A stretch of DNA of 64,000 nucleotides, taken from positions 18,115,878-18,179,877 of the forward strand of contig NC_092054.1 in assembly GCF_003086295.3 (NCBI RefSeq), given 5' to 3'. The stretch is from Arachis hypogaea (lineage: Eukaryota; Streptophyta; Magnoliopsida; Fabales; Fabaceae). The position numbers were made by a program, and so were the translations under genes. The first letter of the stretch is position 1, and each line of letters starts with the position of its first letter. This document shows positions 10,025-22,260 of the stretch, piece by piece. The notes under the pieces were generated by a model that saw only the letters and a list, made by a program, of their open reading frames with translations, did no database searches and was not told where the DNA came from.

Positions 10025-13000
10025 TGTAAATTTCGCTAAAATCGGTAAATTATTAGCTAATAAATTAAATTTTTATTAGAAAAGCTAAAAATGTAAAACT
10101 AATATCAAAAAAGGATAGAGCTTGTCGAAACGAGAATTTTGATACCAATTTCGAAAATTTGGCCCAGAATCGGACCAGAAAGATCGAATCGGTTGAACCG
10201 GGACCCAAACCGAGTCCGTTGGTCCAACCGGACCCATAACATAAATGAAGCAGCAGCTTCATCCTCTCCATTTCACTAAAGTCACGACACAAACAGCAAG
10301 GGGGGAAGAGAAGAAACCTAACCCTCACCTTTCCTTCTCACCACCATAACTCCTTCGTCCGGGCTCCGATCGCCACACCGTTCGCGGCCACGTGCTCAGC
10401 GCGTCGAGCTCTACCTTTCTATCAGAACAATTTCACTGGTAAGCCTCCTATTAAGTTCAGAATCCCTATCCCTCTTTCTTTGGTAAACTTGAAAACCTAT
10501 GGTGAATCTTGTCCAATTTCTATGTTCTAGTTCAAGTTAGCTTTCGGAATTTGTGGGCTCAAGCTATTGAGCATATGGGTATGGTAAGAAAACCCTAACC
10601 CTAGCACAATCTTATTTTTGGTAATAGAAAACTGAATTGGAACATATATATGTGTATTAGGTGTAGTTTAAGAGGGTGTTTATGCATTGGACTTGAATTT
10701 GGATTACTTGGAGCTTTGTTGGTGACAAGGCTTGCTTTGGGGCTGTTTGATTGAGCTTGGAAGGCTGTGATTTTGTGTTGAGAGGCTGCCTTAGGTAAAT
10801 TAAGTGATCGGCCAAGGTATGGTTTAAGTTTCTCACGTTTAATATTTACGGTGTTGTGAAAACTTAGGTTAGAGGAACCATATGATAAGTTGAATTGTTT
10901 GTTGTATTTAATGATTAGTCTTGTAATGTTGTTTGAATAGATTTGTTGTTGGATATATATATTAGAATTATTAGGTGTGGAAGTTATTAATGATGTGCTC
11001 TTATATTTATTTATGATGGATTAGGATTGGTGTTTGTTAAAATGGATATAGAGTTGTGTTGTGGTGGTATTGCATATGATGTAACTAATTATGTAATGAT
11101 CAGAATTGTATGAGACTAAGTTTGGAATAAACTTGGGAATATAAGAAACTAAACTGGAAATTTTGGGACCTTTTTGTTAAATATACAATTTATGAAAAAA
11201 TTTTAAAGTTAGGTTGTTAAATCTGTCCTGCAGCAGAAAAGGTCAAACAGGGCAGCAACTTGTTTGTCTTGCTGCGACTTCTACAAGTTGAGTTTTGAAG
11301 CGAAACTAATTTTGTTATAAAATTTGATTAACTTTATTTATTGATCTAAAACTTCAGAATTTTAAGAGTTGAGGATTGGGAGTTGTAAATTTCTAAATAT
11401 TGGTGGTCAAAGTTGAAAAGAAACAGATTTCAGCAAGCTATGCATCAACTTTCAATGCTTGTAGCTCTTAGAATTGAATAGCAATTGGGTTGCAACTAGA
11501 ACACACTTGTTTTTGGATGAGCTAGGAGTTCCCAAATCAAAATTTAACTTAATTGGAGTTTTGTAATAAAAGTTATTCAAATTGAAAGATACTAAGCTTG
11601 TTGGTTTCTAAAACAGATTTTGACTCATTTTTACTTAACTTTCAGGTAATGTAACTTCTTCATTAAAAATAGTATTACTCAGAACCAATTTAGAAAGAAA
11701 CCTGTTTAAGTACATTAATTTTTAAAGTCATTGGATTTAACTTGGATTTTATATTGAATTTTGAATATCACATGCTGCTGATGTTTTTCTAGTTTTACGC
11801 ACTGCAGAGCAGTCACAGTTTTTCCTTTATTTCTGAGGCTAGAGAAATTAGAAAATTAGGATATTTGGTTTGTTAGAAAGCTTATTTCAAGATGAACACC
11901 AGGACATAAAGTTTGCACAATTCCGAGTTCATTTCTTATATTAAAAACAGAAAAGAAAATAGAGTGTCGAGGATGTCTTAGTGATAGTTATGGGTTCGAG
12001 AAGTTAAAGTTTAATCTTCGTATGATGTGATTGATTTAATGTTAGGGTTGGGTTGATTTTAATAAGGTTGAGAAGAGTTTGATAAATAGTTTGGTCAGGA
12101 CCCAGAAAGGGTAATCAAGATGAATTATAAGGGAATGATGATGAAAAATGTGAAAGGGAGGTTGTTAATAAAAGGAGTTAACATGCCATGGCTTGATGAA
12201 TGATTAAATAATAATTATGACTATGAAATGGTTTATGAATGATGATATCTGAGATATGAGTTTCTCTGGGTAAAAACCGTGGCTCGCCACCACGTGTTCC
12301 AGGTTGATTCTCGATACTCTGTTGACCCTACGTCGTAAGGGTGACCGGACACGTATAAATTTCTGGGTATAGATAACACCATTGAGTGATTTATATGATG
12401 ATTGAATATGAACTCTATGCATAGACTCTTGGGGATGCGCGACGGGGGACAGTCTAAGGTTTTCGGACTTGTCGGGTTGGCTGGATAACCGACAGATGGG
12501 CCCCATCAGCCATAGGACAGGCATGCATCATATGCATTTGTTTGTTTTGATTGCTATGCATTTTCTGGGTATGCCTAATTAATATATATCACCTGCTATC
12601 TGTTATACTTGCTATTTGTACTATCTGCTCATTACTTGTGCATGAACTTGTTTGGTTGCTTGTTTCTGTTGCATTATGATTGATGGAGAAAATGGAGAAA
12701 CGATTGGGTGTTAGATTAGGATTGAATTTGAGTAAGTTAGGTAGATTTAGAATACCTGCCCCTGTTTATGGCTTCTGTTTAGTACTTAAGTTGGATAATT
12801 GAATAACGGAGTTCTAGGATTGCATATGGCATTCTCAAGACCATATTTCTTATGCGCGTGGCACTTTTACCATGCTGAGAACCTCCGGTTCTCATTTCAT
12901 ATTGTATTGTTGTTTTTCAGATGCAGGTCAAGAGGCTCCTCGCTAGGCGTCTGGATCTTCGGAAGCGAAGTAGTCCTTGGGTGTATTTTGGTTTTTGGTT

Positions 13001-13442
13001 GTATATATGTATATATTTGTTTAGCTTACTCTCCAAGTAACTTATGTATGCTGCTCCTTTTAGAGGATTAGGGAGAGATAGGAGTTTACTTTGATGTTTT
13101 GGTGTATTTTGGGGATACTTAAGTATGTTTATATATATCCTCCGGCCAGCCTTAGCTTTGCAGACTCAGTCAGGGGCTAGTTATGCTGTTCCATTGGCCG
13201 TTCCTTATTCTTTTGCTTATCTTTACCATGTTTTTATTAGGTTTCTTAGCGCGCAAGTAATCCTTTCCTTTGAGCGTTGCGCTTTTTCTTTTGTGATTTT
13301 TGCTTACCCGTTTTGTTTCAAGGCTCCAAGTATATTATCTTATTCTCTATTATGTATTTATTTTGCTGTCTAGAGGTCCGTAACACCACATTACCTCTGT
13401 TCTACGACTTAAGCGTAAAACTCTGTGTAATAGGGTGTTACA
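10025..13442 (+). repeat. Gypsy 5' LTR (3.4 kb)
   Basis: Starts TGTAAATTTCGCTAAAATCG and ends TAATAGGGTGTTACA. It aligns throughout with 18183-21632 with scattered substitutions and small indels. It contains the palindrome GAGAACCTCCGGTTCTC at 12877-12893, followed by a TTTTTCAGATGCAGGT acceptor-like motif. Confidence 0.93.
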
Positions 13443-13445
13443 TTA

Positions 13446-13457
13446 TGGTATCAGAGC
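13446..13457 (+). other. Primer-binding site, tRNA-Met type
   Basis: TGGTATCAGAGC lies three bases after the 5' LTR end. It is complementary to the 3' end of plant initiator tRNA-Met, the usual primer for this clade. Confidence 0.92.
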
Positions 13458-13658
13458 AGTTCGTTCCTATAGAGCCTGAGGACAGACTGATTATGCTCTT
13501 GTGCATTCTCTGCGTATGTGTTTATATGCTATTAGGATATCTATCTGATATAAGTGGCATAAACGTTCATGAGCATGCATTTGGGACTTAAAGCACTGAA
13601 CTTGTGATATTGAGACTGATCAACTTGATATCACTTGTTTGGTGTGTATAGGGACCAG

Positions 13659-16600
13659 ATGTCTACTCGCAGACGCGGACGCGGGCGAGGTGGAGGCCGC
13701 ATAGGCAATGCCATGCCTGAGGCATCAGGAAACACTCCTAATCCTATAGACTTCATGGCTGCATTAGGCAACATGGCAGCAGCAATGCAAGCGACAGCTG
13801 AAGCCCTGGGAAACCAAATTAATAACGGGAACAATGGCGATAATGGTCCAATGATGCTCTCTACCTTCTTAAAGGTTCACCCTCCAACTTTCAGAGGGAC
13901 CTCGAATCTAACCGATGCTGATAACTAGATATAAGCCATTGAGCGAGCATTACAAGCCCAACAAGTTTCGGATGAGCAGTGGGTTGGGTTTGGGACCTAC
14001 CAGTTGCATGGTGAAGCTCAGCACTGGTGGTAGGGCATGAGGCACATTTTGCAGTCTGATGGGATTGTGATTTCTTGGGAGTTATTTCGAGATGAATTTT
14101 ATAAGAAATATTTTCCCACCTCAGTCAGAAATGCCAAAGAGCTCGAACTGCTTCAACTTAAACAGGGCCAAATGACTATTACTGAGTACACCAGTAAGTT
14201 TGAGGAATTGTGCCGCTTCTCACGCATCTGTCAGGGAGCTCCTGAGGACTTTGCTGAGTGGAAATGTATAAAGTATGAAGGAGGCCTTAGGAGTGACATT
14301 CAGAGCTTTGTGGTGCCTATGCATATCCAGGTGTTTTCTGAGCTGGTGAATAGGACCAGGGTGGCGAAGGATTGTATTAGAAGGACTGCATTAGAAAAAG
14401 GGAGTCTGAGGATGCCATTCCAGAGGACCACAGGGAGAAATTTTGCACCCAGAGGCAGACAGTTCAAGAGTGGTGGCTTTGTCCTCCAGAACAATCAGGG
14501 GCAAGGCAACTCTAGGAGGCCTAATACCAATGCTAATCAGGGAAGGAGACAGGGTAAGCAGCCACAGCAGGATATGAGTTACCACAAATGTGGAAAGTAT
14601 CATTCAGGACCATATAGGCTTGAGATTGGAGTCTATTACTCCTGTGGGCAGCCGGGACACTTGGCTAGTAGTTGCCCAGAGAAGAAGAAGTATGAGACAG
14701 GCAGAGTGCAGCAACCAGGAAGGGTATACACTACTTCTTCAGTAGGCACTAAGGGGTCAGAGGCATTGATCAGAGGTAACTGTGAAATGACGGGTAAAAC
14801 TTTGAATGCTTTGTTGGATTCTGGGGCTTCACATACTTTTATTGCATTTGAGAAGGCTGATGAGTTAGGATTGAAAATAGTAGTATTGGGGTATGATTTA
14901 AAGGTATACAATTCTACCCACGAGGCTATGGTGACTAGGTTAGGGAGCCCCCAAGTTCCTTTTCGAGTACAAGGGCGTGATTTCGTGCATAACTTAATTT
15001 GTTTGCCGATGACTGGTCTTGATCTCATTCTGGGATTGGACTGGTTATCCAAGAACCGTGTTCTACTAGATTGCTCGGCGAAAACAGTGTATTTCTTTCC
15101 TGAAGACACTGAAGGGCCGATTGTAGTGAACAACTACTACTTGAATTCTATGATGGTGAACTGTTCTGGGGTTGAATGTCAGGGGATATTGTTGTTGGCT
15201 GCGGGTGTTTCGGGTGATGATCAGAACTTGGAACAAATCCCAGTTGTGTGTGAGTTTTTAGAGGTGTTTCCTGATGATATTGATGAATTTTCACCAAAAC
15301 GGGAAGTTGAGTTTGCTATTGATTTAGTACCTGGGGCTGGACCAATCTCGAGTGCTCCTTACATGATGTCGCCTTTAGAAATGGCCGAATTGAAGTCTCA
15401 ATTGGAGGATCTATTGGGTAAAAATTTTATCCGACCAAGTGTATTTCCGTGGGGTGCGCCAGTATTACTGGTGAAGAAGAAAGATGGAACCATGCGCTTA
15501 TGTGTTGACTATAGGCAACTGAATAAAGTTACAGTGAAGAACAAGTATCCGCTGCCAAGGATTGATGACCTGATGGACCAATTACAGGGAGCTGGCGTGT
15601 TCTCCAAGATTGATCTGCGATCCGGATACCACTAGATAAGGGTAAGAGATGAGGATATCCCTAAGACCGCCTTCAGAACGCGATATGGCCACTATGAGTA
15701 TACCGTGATGTCCTTTGGACTAACTAATGCTCCGGCGATATTCATGGATTACATGAACAGAATTTTCCATCTGTATCTGGATAAGTTTGTTGTTGTGTTT
15801 ATTGACGACATTCTTATCTATTCTAAGACCGAGAATGAGCATGCAGAACACTTGCGAACAGTGCTACAAATTTTGAAGGATAGGAAGTTGTATGCCAAGC
15901 TATCCAAGTGTGAGTTTTGGAAGTCTAAGGTAAAATTTCTTGGTCATGTGGTGAGTAAGCGAGGAATAGCAGTGGATCCTGCTAAGGTTGAGGCGGTGAT
16001 GAATTGGGAGCGGCCAACTTCAGTGACAGAAATCAGGAGTTTCTTAGGCTTGGCGGGTTATTATCGAAGGTTCATTAAAGGGTTTTCACAGCTCGCTTTA
16101 CCCTTGACTAAGCTGACCAGGAAGGATGTTCCTTTTGTGTGGACTTCCGAGTGCGAGGAGAGTTTCCTTGCCTTAAAGCAGAGATTGACTACCGCCCCTG
16201 TATTAGTGTTGCCTGAGCCGAGAGAACCATTCGAGGTGTACTGTGATGCGTCCTTAAAAGGTTTAGGATGTGTATTGATGCAGCATCATAAGGTTGTAGC
16301 TTATGCCTCACGTCAGTTAAGGCCACATGAAAGAAATTATCTGACTCATGATTTGGAACTAGCATCCATTGTCTTTGCCTTGAAGATTTGGAGGCATTAT
16401 CTCTATGGAATGAAATTTCAAGTCTTCTCAGACCATAAGAGTCTGAAGTACCTGTTTGAACAAAAAGAATTGAATATGCATCAGAGGAGGTGGATGGAAC
16501 TCCTGAAGGATTATGACTTCGAGCTAAACTATCATCCAGGAAAGGCGAATGTAGTGGCAGATGCCTTGAGTAGAAAATCCCTATGTGCTGCCTGGATGAT

Positions 16601-18143
16601 GCTGAGAGAGAAAGAGTTGTTGAGAGCCTTCCAAGGATTGAAATTGGGAATCAGAGAGGAGTTTGGGAATTTATGCCTAAGCCAATTACAGATCTCAAGC
16701 GACTTCAAGGCTGAACTGATAAAGGCTCATCAAAATGACCAAGAATTGTATAAGATTTTGCCGGCAATTGAGAAAGGCAAGCGATGGAGAGTATCAGAAG
16801 ATAAAGATGGGTTGTGGAGGTTCAAGTGCCGAATAATTGTGCCAGATGTCGGGGATTTGCGATAAAGCATATTGGAGGAAGCTCACAAGAGTGGGTAGTC
16901 CATTCATCCTAGAAGCACCAATATGTACCAAGACTTAAAGACGATGTTCTGGTGGCTAGGAATGAAAAATGATGTGGCGTTACATGTTTTCAAATGCCTA
17001 ACTTGTCAAAAAGTCAAGATTGAACACCAAAGGCCAGCAGGAACCCTTCAACCTTTGGAAATCCCACAGTGGAAATGGGAGAGCATTGCTATGGATTTTG
17101 TATTGGGCTTACCAAGGACTCGCACAGGTTGTGATGCCATTTGAGTGGTTATAGATCGATTGACCAAGTCAGCTCATTTTCTGCCTATTCGGATAAGTTG
17201 TTCTATGGAGGAGTTGGCGCGCTTATACATAAAGAAGATTGTGAGATTACATGGAGTACCTTCCACCATTGTGTCGGATAGAGATCCTCGCTTTACATCA
17301 TAGTTCTGAGGTGTATTTCAGCGAGCTTTTGGCACTCAATTAAGCCTAAGTACTGCCTATCATCCTCAGACGGATGGCCAATCAGAAAGAACAATTCAAA
17401 CCTTGGAAGACATGTTAAGAGCTTGTATTTTGGATCAACCGGCGAGCTGGGATCGATATATGCCTCTGGTAGAATTTGCTTATAACAATAGCTATCATGC
17501 AAGTATTGGAATGGCTCCATATGAGGCTTTGTATGGAAGAAAATGCCAGTCTCCATTATGTTGGTACGAAGCAGGAGAAAAGAGCTTGATAGGACTGGAA
17601 ATGGTAAGTGAAACCATTGAGCAAATAAAGAGAATTCGGAGTCGAATGCTTGAAGCTCAAAGCCGTCAGAAGAGCTATGCTGACCGAAGACGGAAGCCCT
17701 TAGAATTCGAGAAAGGAGAACACGTCTTCTTGAAGGTGACTCCGACCACTGGAATAGGGAGGTCCATCAAAACCAAGAAGTTAAATCCACGTTACATTGG
17801 GCCATTCGAAATCCTGAAGAGAATTGGACCAGTGGCGTATAGGATCGCATTACCACCACATCTTTCGAACCTGCATGACGTGTTCCACGTATCGCAGTTT
17901 CATAAATATACTTTTTATCCTAGTCATGTCCTAGAGCCGGAATCAGTCCAAGTGAGAGAAGACTTGACGCTTCTAGTAACTCCGGTTAAGATTGATGATA
18001 CCATCACCAAACGTCTCCGCGGAAAGGAAGTTTCTTTGGTGAAAGTAGCTTGGAGTCGGGCTGGTATTGAAGAACATACCTAGGAGCTTGAATCAGAGAT
18101 GCAAAAGGACTACCCACACCTCTTTTCAGGTAACTCACTCTGA
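13659..18143 (+). pseudogene. Gypsy gag-pol polyprotein, one frame with ten stop codons
   Basis: The frame runs 1,494 codons from ATG 13659 to TGA 18143 with no frameshift. Domains by position: gag (13860-14450), a zinc knuckle (about 14590-14680), protease [10 protein letters not shown] (about 14815), reverse transcriptase with [10 protein letters not shown] (about 15605) and [12 protein letters not shown] (about 15795), RNase H with [12 protein letters not shown] (about 16236) and DHKSLKYLF, integrase with a zinc finger ending [12 protein letters not shown] (about 17000) and a core DDE reading from AMDFVLGLPRT through VSDRDPRF to HPQTDGQSERT, then a GPFEIL motif and a chromodomain-like LVKVAWSRAGIEEHT tail. 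In-frame stops lie at 13926, 13932, 14031, 15633, 16863, 16896, 17142, 17301, 17307 and 18081. In life the protein would assemble particles, copy RNA into DNA and integrate it. This copy cannot make it. Confidence 0.95.
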
Positions 18144-18167
18144 ATTTTGAGGACAAAATTCTTAATT

Positions 18168-18180
18168 AGGTGGGTAGGAT
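18168..18180 (+). other. Gypsy polypurine tract
   Basis: AGGTGGGTAGGAT ends two bases before the 3' LTR, the expected site of plus-strand DNA priming. Confidence 0.8.
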
Positions 18181-18182
18181 TA

Positions 18183-21100
18183 TGTAAACCCCGCTAAAAT
18201 CGGTAAATTATTAGCTAATAAATTGAATTTTTATTAGGAAAGCTAAAAATGCAAAACTAATATCAAAATAGGATAGAGCTCGTCAAAACGAGAATTTTGA
18301 TACCAATTTCGAAAATTTAGCCCAGAATCGAACCGGAAGAGCCAAACCGGTTGAACCGGGGCCCAAACCGGGCCCGTTGATCCAACCTGACCCATAACAT
18401 AAATGAAGCAGCAGCTTCATCTTCTCCATTTCACTAAAGTCACGACACAAACAACAAGGGGGGAGGAGAAGAAACCTAACCCTCACCTTTCCTTCTCACC
18501 ACCATAACTCCTCCGTCCGGGCTCCGATCGCCGCACCGTTCGCTGCCACGTGCTCAGCGCGTCGAGCTCTACCTTTCTATCCGAACAATTTCACTAGTAA
18601 GCCTCCTATTAAGTTCAGAATTCCTATCCCTCTTTCTTTGGTAAACTTGAAAATCTATGGTGAATCTTGTCCAATTTCTATCTTCTAGGTTCAAGTTAGC
18701 TTCCGGAACTTGTGGGCTCAAGCTATTGAGCATATGGGTATGGTAAGAACACTCTAACCCTAGCACAATCTTGTTTTTGATAATAGAAAACTGAATTGGA
18801 ACATATATATGTGTATTAGGTGTAGTTTAAGAGGGTGTTTATGCATTGGACTTGAATTTGGATTACTTGGAGCTTTGTTGGTGACAAGGCTTGCTTTGGG
18901 ACTGTTTGATTGAGCTTGGAGGGGCTGTAATTTTGTGTTGAGAGGCTTCCTTGGGTGAATTAACTAATCGGCCAAGGTATGGTTTAAGTTTCGCACGTTT
19001 AATATTTACGGTGTTGTGAAAACTTAGGTTAGAGGAACCATAGGATAAGTTGAATTATTTGTTATATTTAATGATTAGTCTTATAATGTTGTTGGAATAG
19101 ATTTGTTGGTGGATATATATATTGGAATTATGAGGTGTGGAAGTTATTAATGGTGTGCTCTTATATTTATTTATGATGGATTAGGATTGGTGTTTGTTAA
19201 TAAGGATGTAGAGTTGTGTTGTGGTGGTATTGCATATGCTGTAACTAATTATGTAATGATCAGAATTTCATGAGACAAATTTTGGGATAAACTTGGGAAT
19301 ATAAGGAACTAAACTGAAAATTTTGGGACCTTTTTGTTAAATATACAATTTATGGAAAATTTTTAAAGTTAGGTTGTTAAATTTGTCCTGCAGCAGAAAA
19401 GATCAAACAGGGCAGCAACTTGTTTGTCTTGCTGCGACTTCTACGAGTTGAGTTTTGAAACGAAACCAATTTTATTATAAAATTTGATTAACTGGCTTTA
19501 TTTTTATAAAACTTCAGAATTTTAGAAGTTGAGGATTGGGATTTGTAAATTTCTGAATATTGGTTGTCAAAGCTGAAAAGAAACAGATTTCAGCAAGCTA
19601 TGCATCAACTTCCAATGCTTGTAGCTCTTAGAATTGAATAGCAATTAGGTTGCAACTAGGACACACTTGTTTCTAGATGATCTAGGAGATCCCAAATCAA
19701 AATTTAGCTTCATTGGAGTTTTGTAATAAAAGTTATTCAAATTGAAATGTACTAAACATGTTGGTTTCTAAAACAGATTTGACTCATTTTTACTTAACTT
19801 CCAGGTAATGTAACTTCTTCATTAAAAATGATATTAACTCAGAACTAATTTAGAAAGAAACCTAGATGAGTAAAGTTAAACTATATTACTTTTTAAAGTA
19901 ATTGGATTTAACTTGGATTTTATATTGAATTTTGAATATCACATGCTGCTGCTGTTTTTCTGGTTTTACGCACTGCAGAGTAGTCACGGTTTTTTTTTTT
20001 TATTCTTAAGGCTAAAGAAATTAGAAAATTATGATCTTTGATTTTTTAGAAAGATTATTTTAATATGAACGCCTGGACATAAAATTTGCATAATTTTGAG
20101 TTCATTTGTTATATTAAAAATAGAAAAGAAAATATAGTGTCGAGGATGTCTTAGTGATAGTCATGGGTTCGAGAAGTTAAAGTTTAATCTTAGTGTGATG
20201 TGATTGATTTAATGTTAGGGTTGGGTTGATTTTAAGATTATTCGATATTAAGAATATTGAGAATAGTTTGATAAATATTTTGGTCAGGACCCGAAAAGGG
20301 TAATCAAGATGAATTATAAGGGAATGATGATGAAAAATGTGAAAGGGAGGTTGTTAATAAAAGGAGTTAACATGCCATGGCTTGATGAATAATTAAATAA
20401 TGATTATGACTATGAAATGGCTTATGAATGATGATATCTGAGAAACGAGTTTCCCTGGATAAAAACCGTGGCTCGCCACCACGTGTTCCAGGTTGATTCT
20501 CGATACTCTGTTGACCCTACGTCGTAAGGGTGACCGGGCACGTATAAATTCTTGGGTATGGATAACCCCCATTGAGTGATTTATATGATGATTTAATGTG
20601 AACTCTATGCATAGACTCTTGGGGATGCGCGACGGGGGATAGTCTAAGGTTTTCGGACTTGTCGGGTTGGCTGGATAACCGACAGATGGGCTCCATCAGC
20701 CATAGGACAGGCATGCATCATATGCATTTGTTTGTTTTGATTGATATGAATTTCCTGGGTATGCCTAATTGATATATATCACCTGCTATCTGTTATACTT
20801 GCTATTTGTACTATCTGCTCATTACTTGTGCGTGAACTTGTTTGGTTGCTTGTTTCTGTTGCATTATGATTGATGGAGGAAATGGAGAAACGGTTGGGTG
20901 TTAGATTAGGATTGAATTTGAGTAAGTTAGGTAGATTTAGAATACCTGCCCCTGTTTATGGCTTCTGTTTAGTACTTAAGTTGGATAATTGAATAACGAA
21001 GTTCTAGGATTGCATATGGCATTCTCAGGACCGTATTTCTTATGCGCGTGTCACTTTTACCATGCTGAGAACCTCCGGTTCTCATTCCATATTGTATTGT

Positions 21101-21632
21101 TGTTTTTCAGATGCAGGTTGAGAGGCTCCTCGCTAGGCGTCTGGATCTTGAGAAGCGAAGTAGTCCTTGGGTGTATTTTGGTTTTTGGTTGTATATATGT
21201 ATATATTTGTTTAGCTTACTCTCCAAGTAACTTATGTATGCTGCTCCTCTTAGAGGATTAGGGAGAGATAGGAGTTTACTTTGATGTTTTGGTGTATTTT
21301 GGGGATACTTAAGTATGTTTATATATATCCTCCTGCCAGCCTTAGCTTCGCAGGCTGAGTCAGGGGCTAGTTATGCTGTTCCCTTGGCCGTTCCTTATTC
21401 TTTTGCTTATCTTTACCATGTTTTTATTAGGTTTCTTAGCGCGTAAGTAATCCTTTCCTTTGAGCATTGCGCTTTTCCTTTTGCAATTTTTGCTTACCCG
21501 TTTTGTTTCAAGGCTCCTAGTATATTATCTTATTCTCTATTATGTATTTATTTTGCTATCTAGAGGTCCGTAACACCATATTACCTCTGTTCTACGACTT
21601 AAGCGTAAAACTCTGTGTAATAGGGTGTTACA
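18183..21632 (+). repeat. Gypsy 3' LTR (3.45 kb)
   Basis: Starts TGTAAACCCCGCTAAAATCG and ends TAATAGGGTGTTACA. It is the direct partner of 10025-13442. Differences between the two LTRs, including indels near 19855-19880 and 20225-20260, show that the insertion is not recent. Confidence 0.93.
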
Positions 21633-21637
21633 ACATA

Positions 21638-22260
21638 CATGCTGAAACCTTATATTTTTTTTGAATGTCATCATGAGTATTTTTGTTCATCTCTCTTTTT
21701 ATGATGAAATTCAAATCATACAAAAGTTCTTTAAATTAAATGACTTTTCTTACTTGCCTCTGGTTATAATGTGTTATTAATTGTCCATGGTTTAGTTGTT
21801 ACTAATTTCTAAATAGCTAAGCAAAATAGTGTGCTTATTTCGTTGGTGCACTTACAAAAGGTTTGTTCAACGTATCTTGAATCCATTCTTTCAGAAATTA
21901 TACTAAATCTTGTGTTGGTTAACTTATTTGTTATCGTCTAAATTATTAAGTGTTGTTGGTAGCTAAGTCCACTTAATTTTGGTGATAAGTCAATGCATTA
22001 ATTAATATGCCATGTGCCTTACAGTGTATGTTTATTATTTATGACAGAGAGCTTTGGCATTGAGTTTGCCATTTAGGCGTTGGAGATAAGTGTCTCATAA
22101 CAAGGTATGTTTATATTGCGTAAGGTGAAACCATATTTTCTCGGCATTTAGTTTCATTTTTTTTCTTCAACAAATGAATTGTTAGAATGTAACAAGATAT
22201 GTTACTTTCTGTTTACTTTTACTATCGATCTGTCCATTCTAAACATTATATTTTTATAGA
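21638..22260 (+). other. PIF/Harbinger leader, continuation after the gypsy insertion
   Basis: AT-rich intron-like sequence. A short exon-like segment (about 22048-22106) ends at AACAAG/GTATGT, and a T-rich acceptor ending ATAG lies just before the ATG at 22261. No independent gene seen. Confidence 0.45.

Larger units (their letters stand above)
10025..21632 (+). mobile_element. Ty3/gypsy retrotransposon, Tekay/Del-like chromovirus
   Basis: A complete LTR-primer site-gag-pol-polypurine-LTR layout of 11.6 kb. Both LTRs start TGTAA and end TTACA. The flanks are ACAAA (10020-10024) and ACATA (21633-21637), a 5-bp duplication with one change. The pol order is protease, reverse transcriptase, RNase H, integrase and a chromodomain-like tail, which is the gypsy order, and the tail points to a chromovirus. 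All coding is in one frame but with ten stops, so it is defective. It lies in the non-coding leader of the PIF element. Confidence 0.93.

Noticed and set aside
12204..12524. 106-codon minus-strand frame repeated at 20517 and 36073
   Set aside because: It recurs at the same place in three LTRs of one family, which is explained by LTR homology. No conserved motif was seen, and stop positions differ between copies.
14636..15133. 165-codon minus-strand frame
   Set aside because: It is a shadow of the gypsy protease region on the plus strand.
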